Positions 46,689-56,125 are shown, counted from the first letter of the stretch. The stretch is 64,000 nt of DNA from Sphaerisporangium krabiense (GCF_014200435.1 NZ_JACHBR010000001.1:1054001-1118000), one strand, 5' to 3'. Numbers and translations are program-made. Notes: generated by a model not told the origin, from the letters alone.

Positions 46689-47513
46689 ATGTCCGCGCTG
46701 CGTCGATTCGACGGCCACATCGTCGTCGTCACCGGAGGGGGACGCGGCATAGGGCGGGCCACGTCGCTGCGCTTCGGCGCGGAGGGCGCGCACGTCGTGG
46801 TGGCGGACGAGGCGGTCACGTTCGCCGACGAGGTGTCCGCCGAGATCCTGGAGCGCGGCGGATCCAGCGAGTCGTGGGGCGTCGACGTGGCCGACCCCTC
46901 GTCCGTCGGGCGGTTCTTCTCCGAGGTGGGCGAGAGGTGGCAGCGGCTGGACGTCCTCGTGAACTGTCCGGGCCACGCCACCGACACGCCCTTCGAGCGC
47001 GTCACCGAGAGCGAGTTCGTGGAGGACCTCTCGGTCACGCTGAAGGCGCCGTTCCTGTGCATCCAGGCCGCGATCCCCTACCTGCTGCGCTCCGACAGGA
47101 ACCCGAGCGTCGTCAGCATCGGGTCGGTCAACGGCTTACGGGCGTTCGGGAACGAGACGTACGGGGCCGCCAAGGCCGGGCTGATCAACCTCACCGAGAA
47201 CCTCGCCATCCGCTACGGGCCGCGCGGCCTGCGCGTCAACGTCGTGGCGCCCGGGACCATCGCCACCCGCCTCTGGGACGCCCGCGTCGCCGAGGAACCG
47301 GCGATCCTGGACCGGGTCACGACCCTGTACCCGCTGCGGCGGCTCGGCACCCCGGAGGACGTCGCCGCCGCCTGCCTGTTCCTGGCCTCGTCGGACGCGA
47401 GCTGGATAACCGGTCACACGCTCACCGTGGACGGCGGCATCACCGCCGGCCACGGCGCCTTCATCGACACGGTCTTCGGCGACGCCGGGCCCTTCGCGCC
47501 CGGGGATCGGTGA
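46689..47513 (+). CDS. Second SDR-family oxidoreductase of the sugar locus
   Basis: 274 residues. TGGGRGIGRATSLRF binds the nucleotide, SIGSVNG supplies Ser and YGAAKAGLI the YxxxK pair. The usual NNAG is NCPG here, an unusual variant. VNVVAPGTIATRL is typical of the family. GGAAGGGA precedes ATG 46689. Substrate unknown; its place after the first SDR suggests a later step on the same sugar. Confidence 0.88.
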   Translation: MSALRRFDGHIVVVTGGGRGIGRATSLRFGAEGAHVVVADEAVTFADEVSAEILERGGSSESWGVDVADPSSVGRFFSEVGERWQRLDVLVNCPGHATDTPFERVTESEFVEDLSVTLKAPFLCIQAAIPYLLRSDRNPSVVSIGSVNGLRAFGNETYGAAKAGLINLTENLAIRYGPRGLRVNVVAPGTIATRLWDARVAEEPAILDRVTTLYPLRRLGTPEDVAAACLFLASSDASWITGHTLTVDGGITAGHGAFIDTVFGDAGPFAPGDR

Positions 47514-47556
47514 GGCCGTCCCCGCGCCTCCGCCCATGGCCGGGGAGAATGTCCTG

Positions 47557-48297
47557 GTGCTGAACTACGACGCCGAAGCGTCCACGTACGACCGCACGCG
47601 CGGCGGAGACGCCCGGGCGGTGAGCGCCGCCGCCGCGATCGGGGCACTCCTTCCCCGTCAGGTCACGCTGGTCGCCGACCTGGCGTGCGGCACCGGCATC
47701 GTCACCGCCCGCGTCGCCGCGCCCCGGGTGATCGGCATCGACCTCTCGCACGGCATGGCGCGCCTCGCGGCGGCCCGGCTCCCCGGCCGCGTCGCGCGCG
47801 GCGACGTCACCGCCGTGCCGCTCGCGGACGGCTCGGTGGACGCCGTCGTCATGATCTGGCTGCTGCACCTGCTGGACCACGCGGCCTCGGCCCGCGCCCT
47901 GGCGGAGGCGGCGCGCGTCCTGCGGCCCGGCGGCACGTTGCTCACCACGGTGGACAAGGACGAGGCGTACTACGTGACGCCGTCCGACGTGGCGGAACTG
48001 ATCGTCCCGGTGCGCGCCCGCCACGTCCCGCCGCCGTCCGACGCCCACGACCGCGTCACCGGCCTGGCCACGGCCCTGGACCTGTCGCCCGCCGGCCGGA
48101 CCACCTTCCCCGGCGACGGCCAGGGCCACTCGCCGCGCGGGTGGGCGGAGCTCATCCTCACCCGGCGGATCCCCTGGACGAAGCGGGCCGACCCCGGCAC
48201 GCTCGCCGCCCTGACCGGCCGTCTCCATGCCCTGCCGGGCCAGGACCGGCCGCGCGCGGACCCGGTGTATCGGCTGGTGAGCTTCACCAAGGGCTAG
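47557..48297 (+). CDS. Class I SAM-dependent methyltransferase (UbiE-like)
   Basis: 246 residues. The motif order is LVADLACGTGIVTARVA, VIGIDLSHGMARLA, VPLADGSVDAVVMIWLLH and RVLRPGGTLLTTVD. I chose GTG 47557, which gives LNYDAEASTYDRTRGG as in relatives and has GGGGAGA 8 bases upstream; an in-frame ATG at 47536 would add seven residues. The substrate is unknown. It is convergent with the TMEM175-like gene, only 6 bp apart. Confidence 0.85.
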   Translation: MLNYDAEASTYDRTRGGDARAVSAAAAIGALLPRQVTLVADLACGTGIVTARVAAPRVIGIDLSHGMARLAAARLPGRVARGDVTAVPLADGSVDAVVMIWLLHLLDHAASARALAEAARVLRPGGTLLTTVDKDEAYYVTPSDVAELIVPVRARHVPPPSDAHDRVTGLATALDLSPAGRTTFPGDGQGHSPRGWAELILTRRIPWTKRADPGTLAALTGRLHALPGQDRPRADPVYRLVSFTKG

Positions 48298-48303
48298 CCG
48301 GGG

Positions 48304-48960
48304 TCAGGCGGGCAGGAGGCGACGGGCCGTGCGGAGGGTCACCACCGCGACGAGCGGCGTCAGCATCCACAGGAACGCCACGCCCTCCATGAGCCAGGCC
48401 AGCCCCGCGGTGAGCGCCCAGAACGCGGCGATACCCCCGAGCATGACGGACACGACCCGCAGCCGCCGGGCGTCCGCGCCGGGGCGCAGCACGCCGCCGC
48501 GGACCGCGGCGGCCACCAGGAGGCTCTGGCAGAGCAGCAGCACGGCCTCCGACCCGGCGAACAGCGTCACCGACAGGGGGTTGGCCGTCGATTCCCCGAT
48601 CAGGGCGGTCGGGTAGGGCAGCAGCACCACGAAGATCAGCAAGGGGATGTGCAGGAAGGACATCCACCGGGTCATGCGCGTGATCTGGTCGAGCAGCCGG
48701 TGGTGCTGACGCCAGGTCGCCCAGAGCATCAGGAACGCGATCACGAAGGCCAGGAACGCGCCCGAGTTCTCGCCGAGGAAGTGCCACAGCTCACGGGCCG
48801 CGGCCATCCGGTCGCCGCCCTCGCCGCCCCCGCCCTCGGGCCGGGGGATCTCGATGACCAGCAGCGTCATCGCGATGGCGAACACCGCGTCGGCGAACAT
48901 CCCGAACCGCTCGTGGGTCATCCCCGGAGCGACGGGGTCCCCCTCATCCGTCCGCGACAC
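48304..48960 (-). CDS. TMEM175-family (DUF1211) potassium channel-like membrane protein
   Basis: 218 residues with about six transmembrane helices. The signature RFGMFADAVFAIAMTLLVIEI contains the R-x(3)-F(S/A)D selectivity-helix motif of bacterial TMEM175 channels. A cytoplasmic Arg-rich ending follows the last helix. I chose GTG 48960, which has GGGAGA 4 bases upstream; 48987 is an alternative. Its role as a K+ channel is known for the family, not shown here. Confidence 0.85.
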   Translation of the reverse strand: MSRTDEGDPVAPGMTHERFGMFADAVFAIAMTLLVIEIPRPEGGGGEGGDRMAAARELWHFLGENSGAFLAFVIAFLMLWATWRQHHRLLDQITRMTRWMSFLHIPLLIFVVLLPYPTALIGESTANPLSVTLFAGSEAVLLLCQSLLVAAAVRGGVLRPGADARRLRVVSVMLGGIAAFWALTAGLAWLMEGVAFLWMLTPLVAVVTLRTARRLLPA

Positions 48961-49231
48961 GTGTCTCCCATACGCCAACCGCCACACGAACTACCGCAAG
49001 CGCCGCAATCCTCGCACAGTCCGGCCGACGCAGGAGCGGCCTCGGGAACGCGGGCGCAGGGACGATGCCACGGCGTCCGCCGCTGGCGCGATCGCCGCCG
49101 GATATCCGTCCCGTATATGACTCTTTTTCGCTGTTTGCAAGATCTTGTCAGCATTTCTTGCTGGTGTTACCACTATCGCAGCAGATGGGACGTCGCCAAC
49201 GACGGCGCCGTCCCTATTTCAGGAGGCAACC

Positions 49232-52132
49232 GTGTCGTCGTCCCACCCCCCATTACGCACGATAGGCGCCGTCATCGCCGCGGTCGCCGCGGCCGCCCTC
49301 GCCCTTTCCTCCGCCGGAACCGCCCAAGGCGAGCAGCGCCACGAACCGCGGAAATCCGCGACCGTCCAGGGCGACGGGCAGGGTGAACCGGATAAGGACA
49401 ACAGGAAAGGCCGAGTGGCACCGCCGATTTCGGCCAGGAATTTCGCCGGCGCGACCGTCCGATGGAACGACCTCGGCACTCCCGCCCTCGTCACCGCGGA
49501 CAAGCCGCTCGCCGAAGGGCTCGCCGCCGACCCCGTCCAGGCGGCCCGCGCCTACCTGAAGGCCAACACCGGCCTGTTCGGTCTCGGAGCCGACGCCGTG
49601 GACGCGCTGGAGACGGTCGCGGCCAATCCGATCGGCGCGGGGTACGCGGTGCTCCTGCGGCAGAAGTTCGGCGGCCTGCCCGCCGGCCACGACGGCCTGG
49701 TCTCGGTGGGCGTGCGCGAGGGCAAGGTGCTGTACGCCTCCTCGACGCTGTCCCGCGACACCGGCGCGCCGCCCGCCGCCGCCATCACGGCGCAGCGGGC
49801 CCTGGAGATCGCCGCCCGCGACGGCGAGATCGACCTCGCCACGGCCACGGCCAAGCGGGCGGACGAGGTGGCGATCCCCGCGCCCGACGGCGTGCACCGG
49901 GCCTTCCAGGTCACGCTGATCGCCGCCGGCCAGGAGGACGAGCCCTCCGCCTACACCACCTACGTGGACGCCGTCAGCGGCGAGATCCTGATCCGGGAGA
50001 ACCTCGTCGACCAGTTCGACCCGGACACCCCCTCCTGGTCGGTGTTCCCGGCCACTCCCCCCGGGGACTACTCCTCCACCGACACGCGCCGCACCTGGTG
50101 CGCCGCCCCCCGGCCGGGGTGCGACCTCGTCGTCGGCGGCGACGCGGCCACCGGCACGCCGTGGGACGTCGACCACGGCACGAACGCGCCGACGAACACC
50201 AGCCTCGGCAACGCGGCGCGCACCTACGAGAACCGCGCCAGCGGCGACGCCGCGTCCGTCGGCACGCGCACCAACGTGACCACCCCGAGCCGGAACTACC
50301 GCTTCCCCTGGCAGAACCAGTGGTTCACCGCCAAGTGCGACCCGGCCACCTTCGACCAGCCCGGCGAGGCCGACCTCGAAGCGGCGATCTCCAACCTGCA
50401 CGCGATGCACAACCGCATGCACGACTGGGCGTACCGGCTCGGCTTCACCGAGACGGCCTGGAACATGCAGGCGAGCAACGGCGACCGCGGCGGCCTCGGC
50501 GGCGACCCCGAGCAGGGCAACGCCCAGGCGGGCGCCCGGGTCGCGTCGATCCGCAACAACGCCAACCAGATCACCCCGGTGGACGGCGTCGCGCCGATCA
50601 CCAACATGTACCTGTGGCAGCCGCAGGCCGGCGCGTTCTACGCCCCGTGCGTGGACGGCGACTACGACATGTCGGTCATCGGGCACGAGTACACGCACGC
50701 CATCTCCAACCGCATGGTGGCCGGGCCGAACGCCGGGCTCAGCGGGGCGCAGGCCGGCGCCATGGGCGAGAGCATCTCCGACCTGTTCGCCATGGAGTAC
50801 CTCTACGAGAACGGGTTCCGCCCGCGAGGCGACACGCCGTACGTGACCGGCGGCTACGTCACCGGCGACGCGGAGCGGGGCATCCGCAACTACGACATGT
50901 CGAAGTCGCCGCTGAACTACAGCGACATCGCCTACGACGTGGTCGGCCAGCAGGTACACGCCGACGGCGAGATCTGGTCGGCGACCCAGTTCGACGTCCG
51001 CGACGCCTTCATCGACCGGTACGGCAAGGGCTCCGCCGAGCTCCAGCGGGCCTGCGCCGCCGGCCGGAAGCCGATCGACAGGTGCCCGGGCAACCGCCGC
51101 TGGGTCCAGCTGCACTTCGACGCCTTCCTGCTCACGACGGCCGGCAACCTCAGCATGGTGGACATGCGGGACGCGATGCTCGCCGCGGACAAGATCCGGT
51201 TCGGCGGTGCGAACCAGGACATCCTGTGGAATGAGTTCGCCGAGCACGGCCTCGGCGAGGGAGCGGCCAGCAACGGGCCCGCCGATCCCGACCCGAAGCC
51301 CGGCTTCGCCTCCCCGAACGGCGGCAACGCCACGGTGACCCTGCGCCCCGCGGGCGAAGCCGCCGCCGCGCCCATCCGCCTGTACGTGGGCGACTACGAG
51401 GCCCGCGCGGTCCCGGTCGCGGACACCGACCCCGCCACCGAGCTCGGCGCGACCTTCCAGATCGTGCCCGGCAGGTACTCCTTCATCGCGGTGGCCCCCG
51501 GGTTCGGGCACAAGAGGCTCGAGTTCACGGTGAAGAAGAAGCAGGTCAGGGACCTCCCCGTCCAGATGTTCCGCAACCACGCCGCGGCCGCGGCGGGCGC
51601 GGCGGTGACCGGCGACGGAACCGACCGGGACAAGCTGATCGACGAGACGGAGGCGACGAGCTGGGACGTGTTCACTCCGATCGCCGGCCGTTCCGCCATC
51701 GTGGATCTGGCGGGCGACAAGGCCGTGAAGATCCGCAGGGTTCAGGTCAGCGCCATGATCGGGCCCGGGGCCGTCGCGCAGAACCGGTTCACCGCGCTCC
51801 GCGCCTTCGAGGTCCTGGCGTGCGACGCGACCGCCGGCGCCGACTGCACCGTCCCGGCGAACTTCACCAAGGTCTACACCAGCGCCGATGACGCCTTCGA
51901 CGCCCGCCTCCCGCGTCCGCGCGGCGCCGACCTGATCATCAAGTCCTTCGACATCCCGAAGACCACCGCCACCCACCTGATCCTGCGCACGGTGTCCAGC
52001 CAGTGCACCGGCAACCCGCTCTACGCCGGCGAACAGGACAACGACCCGAGGTACCGGACCGACTGCGCCACCGCCAGCGCCGCCGGCTCCATCGAAGTCC
52101 GCACCGCCGAGTTCCAGGCCTTCTCCCACTGA
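49232..52132 (+). CDS. Secreted M36 (fungalysin-type) metalloprotease with propeptide
   Basis: 966 residues, GTG start with AGGAGG 5 bases upstream. A signal peptide (RTIGAVIAAVAAAALALSSAG) is followed by an FTP-type propeptide (about 60-270) that keeps the enzyme inactive and aids folding. The zinc motif is HEYTH (485-489), with the third ligand in GAMGESISDLFAMEYL. C-terminal beta domains (from about 690) include a galactose-binding-like segment. The enzyme degrades extracellular protein. The AT-rich upstream region has CAGCA-tttct-TGCTG (49149-49163), a possible operator. Confidence 0.92.
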   Translation: MSSSHPPLRTIGAVIAAVAAAALALSSAGTAQGEQRHEPRKSATVQGDGQGEPDKDNRKGRVAPPISARNFAGATVRWNDLGTPALVTADKPLAEGLAADPVQAARAYLKANTGLFGLGADAVDALETVAANPIGAGYAVLLRQKFGGLPAGHDGLVSVGVREGKVLYASSTLSRDTGAPPAAAITAQRALEIAARDGEIDLATATAKRADEVAIPAPDGVHRAFQVTLIAAGQEDEPSAYTTYVDAVSGEILIRENLVDQFDPDTPSWSVFPATPPGDYSSTDTRRTWCAAPRPGCDLVVGGDAATGTPWDVDHGTNAPTNTSLGNAARTYENRASGDAASVGTRTNVTTPSRNYRFPWQNQWFTAKCDPATFDQPGEADLEAAISNLHAMHNRMHDWAYRLGFTETAWNMQASNGDRGGLGGDPEQGNAQAGARVASIRNNANQITPVDGVAPITNMYLWQPQAGAFYAPCVDGDYDMSVIGHEYTHAISNRMVAGPNAGLSGAQAGAMGESISDLFAMEYLYENGFRPRGDTPYVTGGYVTGDAERGIRNYDMSKSPLNYSDIAYDVVGQQVHADGEIWSATQFDVRDAFIDRYGKGSAELQRACAAGRKPIDRCPGNRRWVQLHFDAFLLTTAGNLSMVDMRDAMLAADKIRFGGANQDILWNEFAEHGLGEGAASNGPADPDPKPGFASPNGGNATVTLRPAGEAAAAPIRLYVGDYEARAVPVADTDPATELGATFQIVPGRYSFIAVAPGFGHKRLEFTVKKKQVRDLPVQMFRNHAAAAAGAAVTGDGTDRDKLIDETEATSWDVFTPIAGRSAIVDLAGDKAVKIRRVQVSAMIGPGAVAQNRFTALRAFEVLACDATAGADCTVPANFTKVYTSADDAFDARLPRPRGADLIIKSFDIPKTTATHLILRTVSSQCTGNPLYAGEQDNDPRYRTDCATASAAGSIEVRTAEFQAFSH

Positions 52133-52144
52133 CCCACGCGACAC

Positions 52145-52180
52145 CACCGGGGCGGCCCGGCCGACCGGGCCGCCCCGGTG
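52145..52180 (+). terminator. Terminator after the M36 protease gene
   Basis: A perfect 16-bp GC stem (52145-52160 with 52165-52180), loop ccga, 13 bp after the stop codon. Confidence 0.85.
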
Positions 52181-52229
52181 ACGCCCTGTATAAGGGGTGA
52201 GCTCCGCGCCCATAAGGGACAATCACCAC

Positions 52230-52679
52230 ATGAGCTCTCCGCTGCCCGGCTCCATCCAACTCCCCGACGGCACCTGGATCCGCGGCCGCGGCCTGCGCAA
52301 CCCCACCCCGTCAGGACCGGTCCCTGACTTCGCGCTCTACCTCGGCACCTCCCGCCTCCGGCGCCGCCACGCCCCCGCCCTCACGTGGCCGCACGAATGG
52401 GTGGACTGGCCCGACTTCCTCCTCCCCCGCGACGCGAAGTCCGCCGCCGAATCCCTGAAGGCCCTCCACACGCGCGCCGAGTCCGGCCAGGCGGTCGAAG
52501 TGGCCTGCGGCGGCGGCGTGGGCAGAACCGGCACCGCCATCGCCTGCCTGACCACCCTGACGGGCCTGTCCCCCTCCGAAGCCGTCACCTGGACCCGCGC
52601 CCACTACGACCACCGGGCGATCGAAACCCCCTGGCAACGCCGCTGGGTGACCTGGTTCGCCACCCACTCCCCAAGGTGA
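52230..52679 (+). CDS. Protein-tyrosine/dual-specificity phosphatase-like protein
   Basis: 149 residues. The P-loop is ACGGGVGRTG, giving C93 and R99 of the CX5R signature. A WPD-type acid loop WVDWPDF (D62) is also present. The conserved His before the Cys is replaced by Ala (VEVACGG), a common variant in actinobacterial members. Start ATG 52230 has AGGGA about 11 bases upstream. The substrate could be a phosphotyrosine protein or a phosphoinositide-like molecule. Confidence 0.85.
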   Translation: MSSPLPGSIQLPDGTWIRGRGLRNPTPSGPVPDFALYLGTSRLRRRHAPALTWPHEWVDWPDFLLPRDAKSAAESLKALHTRAESGQAVEVACGGGVGRTGTAIACLTTLTGLSPSEAVTWTRAHYDHRAIETPWQRRWVTWFATHSPR

Positions 52680-52716
52680 CCGGCGAAACGGCGCACCCGC
52701 CCCCTCGCACGCGGGC

Positions 52717-53436
52717 TCACCCCGTCCAGAGCCTGAGCCGGCCCTCCTTCGCCAGGCGCCGCCGCAGGACGATCTGGTACCAGGCGGTGACCAGCAGTGC
52801 GAGCCCGGCGGCGGGAATCCACCACTGACCCGTGGCGTTCAGCTCCTCCTCGGACACCCTCGCGATCAACGCCCCGGCGAACGCCCCCACCGTGACGTAG
52901 GCGACGAGCAGGTGCGCGACAAGGAGACGGCTCAGCCGGAAAGCGCGTCGCACCGTACGCGGACCGACCATGACGCCGGCCCACCACACGATCGCGGCGG
53001 AGACGCCCAGGCTCCAGCCGGCGATGAGCCACCCGCCCATGGCGTTCATCCCCACCGCCATAATGGGCGGCCCCAGGGCCATCATCGGGGAGAAGGGCAG
53101 CAGCACCGCGACCGAGCCCGCGTACAGCCGGATGTTGTCATCGTCCAGCCCGGCCGCGAAGGCCCGCAGGTCGGCACGCCGGCGCGCCCGCTCCCGCCGG
53201 CTCCTACGCCCGGTACGCAGCCGCTGGACGCCCCACCACAGCAGGGCCACCCCTCCGACCAGGACCAGCAGGCCCAGCAGCGAATGTCCGTCCACACGAG
53301 GCCCGCCGAGCCCGAGGACCAGGGCCACCCGATCCCCGCCGGCCTCCATCAAGCGCTCCCAGGCGCGCTGCGCCACCCCCACCCCCACCAGGGCGAGCAG
53401 TACCAGCAGACACCCGGCGCCGTCCTTGAGCCGCAA
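52717..53436 (-). CDS. Hypothetical multi-pass membrane protein
   Basis: 239 residues with about five or six hydrophobic helices (GAGCLLVLLALVGVGV, GLLVLVGGVALLWWGV, AAIVWWAGVMVG, LLVAYVTVGAFAGALI, ALLVTAWYQIVL) and an Arg-rich cytoplasmic loop (RRSRRERARRRADLR). I use TTG 53436 with GAGGAG just upstream; the first residues overlap the preceding gene by 88 bases, so the true start could be later. No family recognised. Confidence 0.55.
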   Translation of the reverse strand: MRLKDGAGCLLVLLALVGVGVAQRAWERLMEAGGDRVALVLGLGGPRVDGHSLLGLLVLVGGVALLWWGVQRLRTGRRSRRERARRRADLRAFAAGLDDDNIRLYAGSVAVLLPFSPMMALGPPIMAVGMNAMGGWLIAGWSLGVSAAIVWWAGVMVGPRTVRRAFRLSRLLVAHLLVAYVTVGAFAGALIARVSEEELNATGQWWIPAAGLALLVTAWYQIVLRRRLAKEGRLRLWTG

Positions 53437-53735
53437 CTTCTCCTCACCTGTCCGGCCTCCGGCGACAGACCCCGGCCGCTCCGGTCGGCCACGTCGTCGA
53501 TGGTTGCGCGAAGGCCGGGATGGCTGCCCGGTCCGAGCTCGTCGGCCAGCGCCAGGGACGCGCGGCAGGCGTCCGCGTCCCCCTGGTAGGCGTGGATCAG
53601 CGCCTCCAGCAACAACGGAAACGGATCTCGGGGATGATCGGCGCGCAGCCGTGCCGCGTAAGCACGCGCCCAGGGGAACCGGCCCTCCCGGCACCGTCTC
53701 GTCACATGCGCGAGCGCCTCCGCCTCACCCACCAT
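53349..53735 (-). CDS. Small TPR-like protein, overlaps the membrane protein gene
   Basis: 128 residues. The first 90 look like paired amphipathic helices of a TPR unit (EGRFPWARAYAARLRADHP, FPLLLEALIHAYQGDADACRASLALADELG). The last 30, within the overlap, are Cys/Trp-rich and look like out-of-frame reading of the next gene, so a frameshift that originally joined or ended the gene earlier is possible. No family assigned. Confidence 0.5.
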   Translation of the reverse strand: MVGEAEALAHVTRRCREGRFPWARAYAARLRADHPRDPFPLLLEALIHAYQGDADACRASLALADELGPGSHPGLRATIDDVADRSGRGLSPEAGQVRRSCGSRTAPGVCWYCSPWWGWGWRSAPGSA

Positions 53736-54018
53736 GGCGAACCCGGCACGTGTCCGGCGCGCCGATTCGCCGCCTCGTCTTCGCGTTCTCCCGCACCCGA
53801 ATCACGGGCCAACCTGAATCACCAAAAGCGGTATCGATAGCAGCGCCCCGCCCGCCGTGACGAATGACCTTCCCGGCCCAGTATGGGCGTTCATCACCTG
53901 CTCGGTACGGAAAGCCGCCGCACCACGAACGGGCGCGATTCATACGCCCCCCTTTCGTGTGAGCACCGACCCCTATGTCGTTCACGGCGACCACTATTGC
54001 GCGTTCATAGCCGTCGCC
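53736..54018. other. Divergent intergenic region
   Basis: It separates the leftward TPR-like gene from the TetR operator and the rightward transporter. A frame on the minus strand (53725-53994) lacks protein-like features and is not called. Promoters for both directions are expected here. Confidence 0.4.
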
Positions 54019-54062
54019 CCGATCGATCGATCGTTAGATTGACCTGACGATCGATCGATCGG
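54019..54062. promoter_or_regulatory. TetR-type operator in front of the MHS transporter
   Basis: Perfect 16-bp arms CCGATCGATCGATCGT (54019-54034) and ACGATCGATCGATCGG (54047-54062) flank tagattgacctg, which holds a TTGACC -35-like hexamer. Binding would block RNA polymerase. Its CGATCGATCG core recurs before the tetR gene. Confidence 0.75.
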
Positions 54063-54095
54063 GCTCTCTGTTCCGACTCCTTGAGGGGGAGGCCC

Positions 54096-55415
54096 ATGTC
54101 CGTCACCTCGGCCGGCCCGTCCACCACCAGTCCGCCGCGCACGAGCCCGCCGCAGGCGTCGCTCGGCCGCGTGACGGCCGCCGGGTTCGCCGGCACCGTC
54201 ATCGAGCAGTACGACTTCCTGCTCTATGGCTTCATGTCCGCCCTCGTCTTCGGCGCGCTCTTCTTCCCCAGCGCCGACCCCACGGCCGGCACGCTCGTCT
54301 CCTTCGCCGCGTTCGCCATCGGCTTCGTGGCCCGGCCGGTCGGCGCGGTCGTCGCCGGCCACTACGGCGACCGGATCGGCCGCAAGAAAGTGCTGGTCAC
54401 GACGCTGCTCGTGGCGGGGATCGCCACCACCCTGATGGGCTTCCTGCCCGCGTACGCGGACATCGGGGTGTGGGCGCCGATCCTGCTGGTGACGCTGCGC
54501 CTCGTCCAGGGCTTCTCGTACGGCGGCGAGATCACGGGCGCGGTGCTGATCACCACGGAGTCCGCGCCCCGCCACCGGCGCGGCTACTACGGGGGCTTCA
54601 TCTCCGCCGCCGGCTTCGCGGGACTGCTCCTCGCCACCCTGGCGATCCTCACCGTCAGCGGGATGGACCGGCCCGCGTTCCTGTCCTGGGGCTGGCGCAT
54701 CCCGTTCCTGCTGTCGATCGTCCTGGTGGTGGTCGGCCTGGCCATCAGGATGGGCGTTCCGGAGACGCCCGCCTTCGCCGCGGCCCGCACGCGGCACAGG
54801 GCGCCGCTGCTGGAGGTCTTCCGCCGTCACACCCGGCAGGTGCTGCTCGGCGTCGGCACCGGGTTCGGCTTCTATGTCACCTTCTACGTGCTGCTGGTCT
54901 TCTCGGCGTCGTACCTCACCGTGCAGCTCAAGCTCCCGGCCACCGTGCCGCTGGTGGCGGTGGCGATCGGCTCGGTGGTCGCCCTGGCCGTCAGCCCGTT
55001 CTGCGGCCGGCTGTGCGACCGCTTCGGCCGCCGGCCGATGCTCGTCACCGGGTCGGGGTTCCTCGCGGTCTTCAGCTTCGGCTTCTTCCGCATGCTGGAC
55101 AGCGGCAACGCCCCGCTGATCTACCTGGCGTACGCGCTGGCGTTCGGCGGCGTGATGATCATGTTCTCGCCCCTGCTGACCTTCATCGCCGAGCAGTTCC
55201 CCACCGGCGTGCGCTACAGCGGCTCGTCCATGGCGGGCCAGCTCGGCGCCGTCCTCGGCGGCGGCCTGGCCCCGCTGGTGGCGACCGCCCTGCTCACCGC
55301 CTCGGGCGGCAGGTCCTTCAGCGTGGCCGCGTACGTGAGCGCCGCGATGCTCGTCACGCTCGGGTCGGCGCTGGCGCTGCGCGAGACCAACCAGGCGGAC
55401 ATCACCGAGGGCTAG
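54096..55415 (+). CDS. MHS-family (metabolite:H+ symporter) MFS transporter
   Basis: 439 residues, about 12 helices. The MHS subfamily signature is clear: GFAGTVIEQYDFLLYGF, then GFVARPVGAVVAGHYGDRIG with the GDRxGRK loop, and a second GRLCDRFGRRP loop between helices 8 and 9. Relatives import shikimate, citrate, proline/betaine or other organic acids. ATG 54096 has GGGGGAGG 5 bases upstream. The large inverted repeat just upstream and the TetR gene downstream indicate repression until a substrate appears. Confidence 0.9.
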   Translation: MSVTSAGPSTTSPPRTSPPQASLGRVTAAGFAGTVIEQYDFLLYGFMSALVFGALFFPSADPTAGTLVSFAAFAIGFVARPVGAVVAGHYGDRIGRKKVLVTTLLVAGIATTLMGFLPAYADIGVWAPILLVTLRLVQGFSYGGEITGAVLITTESAPRHRRGYYGGFISAAGFAGLLLATLAILTVSGMDRPAFLSWGWRIPFLLSIVLVVVGLAIRMGVPETPAFAAARTRHRAPLLEVFRRHTRQVLLGVGTGFGFYVTFYVLLVFSASYLTVQLKLPATVPLVAVAIGSVVALAVSPFCGRLCDRFGRRPMLVTGSGFLAVFSFGFFRMLDSGNAPLIYLAYALAFGGVMIMFSPLLTFIAEQFPTGVRYSGSSMAGQLGAVLGGGLAPLVATALLTASGGRSFSVAAYVSAAMLVTLGSALALRETNQADITEG

Positions 55416-55466
55416 GTTCCTAGGGGTGGTCGGGGCACCCCTAGGGCACAATAAGGGGGAGGCTGG

Positions 55467-55478
55467 ACGATCGATCGG
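55467..55478. promoter_or_regulatory. Operator copy upstream of tetR
   Basis: ACGATCGATCGG, containing the 10-bp perfect palindrome CGATCGATCG, lies 8 bp before the tetR GTG. It matches the arms of the operator at 54019-54062, implying autoregulation. Confidence 0.65.
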
Positions 55479-55486
55479 CAGGAAAC

Positions 55487-56125
55487 GTGGCCATACCCCT
55501 GGAACAGCGGCGGATCGCGGCCGACGAAGTACGGCTCCCGGCCGGCGTCCCGCTGGAGGGCACCAAGGGCCGCATCCTCCAGGAGGCGCTGCGCCTGTTC
55601 GCCGAGCGCGGCTTCCACGGCACCTCGATCCGAGACCTGGCCGACGCGTGCGGCATCCGCTCGGCCACGCTGTACGCGCACTACCCGACCAAGGAACACG
55701 TCCTGGCGGAGCTGATCCGCATCGGCCACGAGGACCACCGCGACCGGCTGCTACGGGCGGAGGGCGCCGACCCCGTCTCCCGGCTGCGCGCCGTGGTCCG
55801 CGCACACGTCCTCGCGCACGCCGAGCATCCCCTGCTCGCCGTCGTCGCCACCAACGAACTGCACGCCCTCTCCCCGGAAATGGCCGCCCCCGCCCTGCTG
55901 ATCCGCGCCAACGCCCGCCAGATGATGTACGACGTCCTGGACGAGGGCCTCGCCCAGGGCCTGTTCGAGATGCCCGACACCTTCCTCGTCCTGAACGCCA
56001 TCAGCGGCATGGGCATCCGGGTCGCCAACTGGTACGGCACCGACGTCCCGTACACCCCGCAGGAGATCGCCGACGCCTACGCCGACCTGGCCCTCCGCAT
56101 CGTCGGCGCGACCGTCCCACGCTGA
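55487..56125 (+). CDS. TetR/AcrR-family transcriptional regulator
   Basis: 212 residues. The HTH is GRILQEALRLFAERGFHGTS with IRDLADACGIRSATLYAHYPTK (read as consecutive parts). The ligand domain (about 80-210) contains an acyl/aromatic-pocket-like helical bundle as in KstR-type members. GTG start with AGGAA 5 bases upstream. CGATCGATCG sites before this gene and before the transporter are its probable targets. Confidence 0.9.
   Translation: MAIPLEQRRIAADEVRLPAGVPLEGTKGRILQEALRLFAERGFHGTSIRDLADACGIRSATLYAHYPTKEHVLAELIRIGHEDHRDRLLRAEGADPVSRLRAVVRAHVLAHAEHPLLAVVATNELHALSPEMAAPALLIRANARQMMYDVLDEGLAQGLFEMPDTFLVLNAISGMGIRVANWYGTDVPYTPQEIADAYADLALRIVGATVPR

Noticed and set aside
53725-53994. Minus-strand frame of 89 codons upstream of the TPR-like gene
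   Set aside because: No motif or ribosome site, and it spans the expected promoter region.
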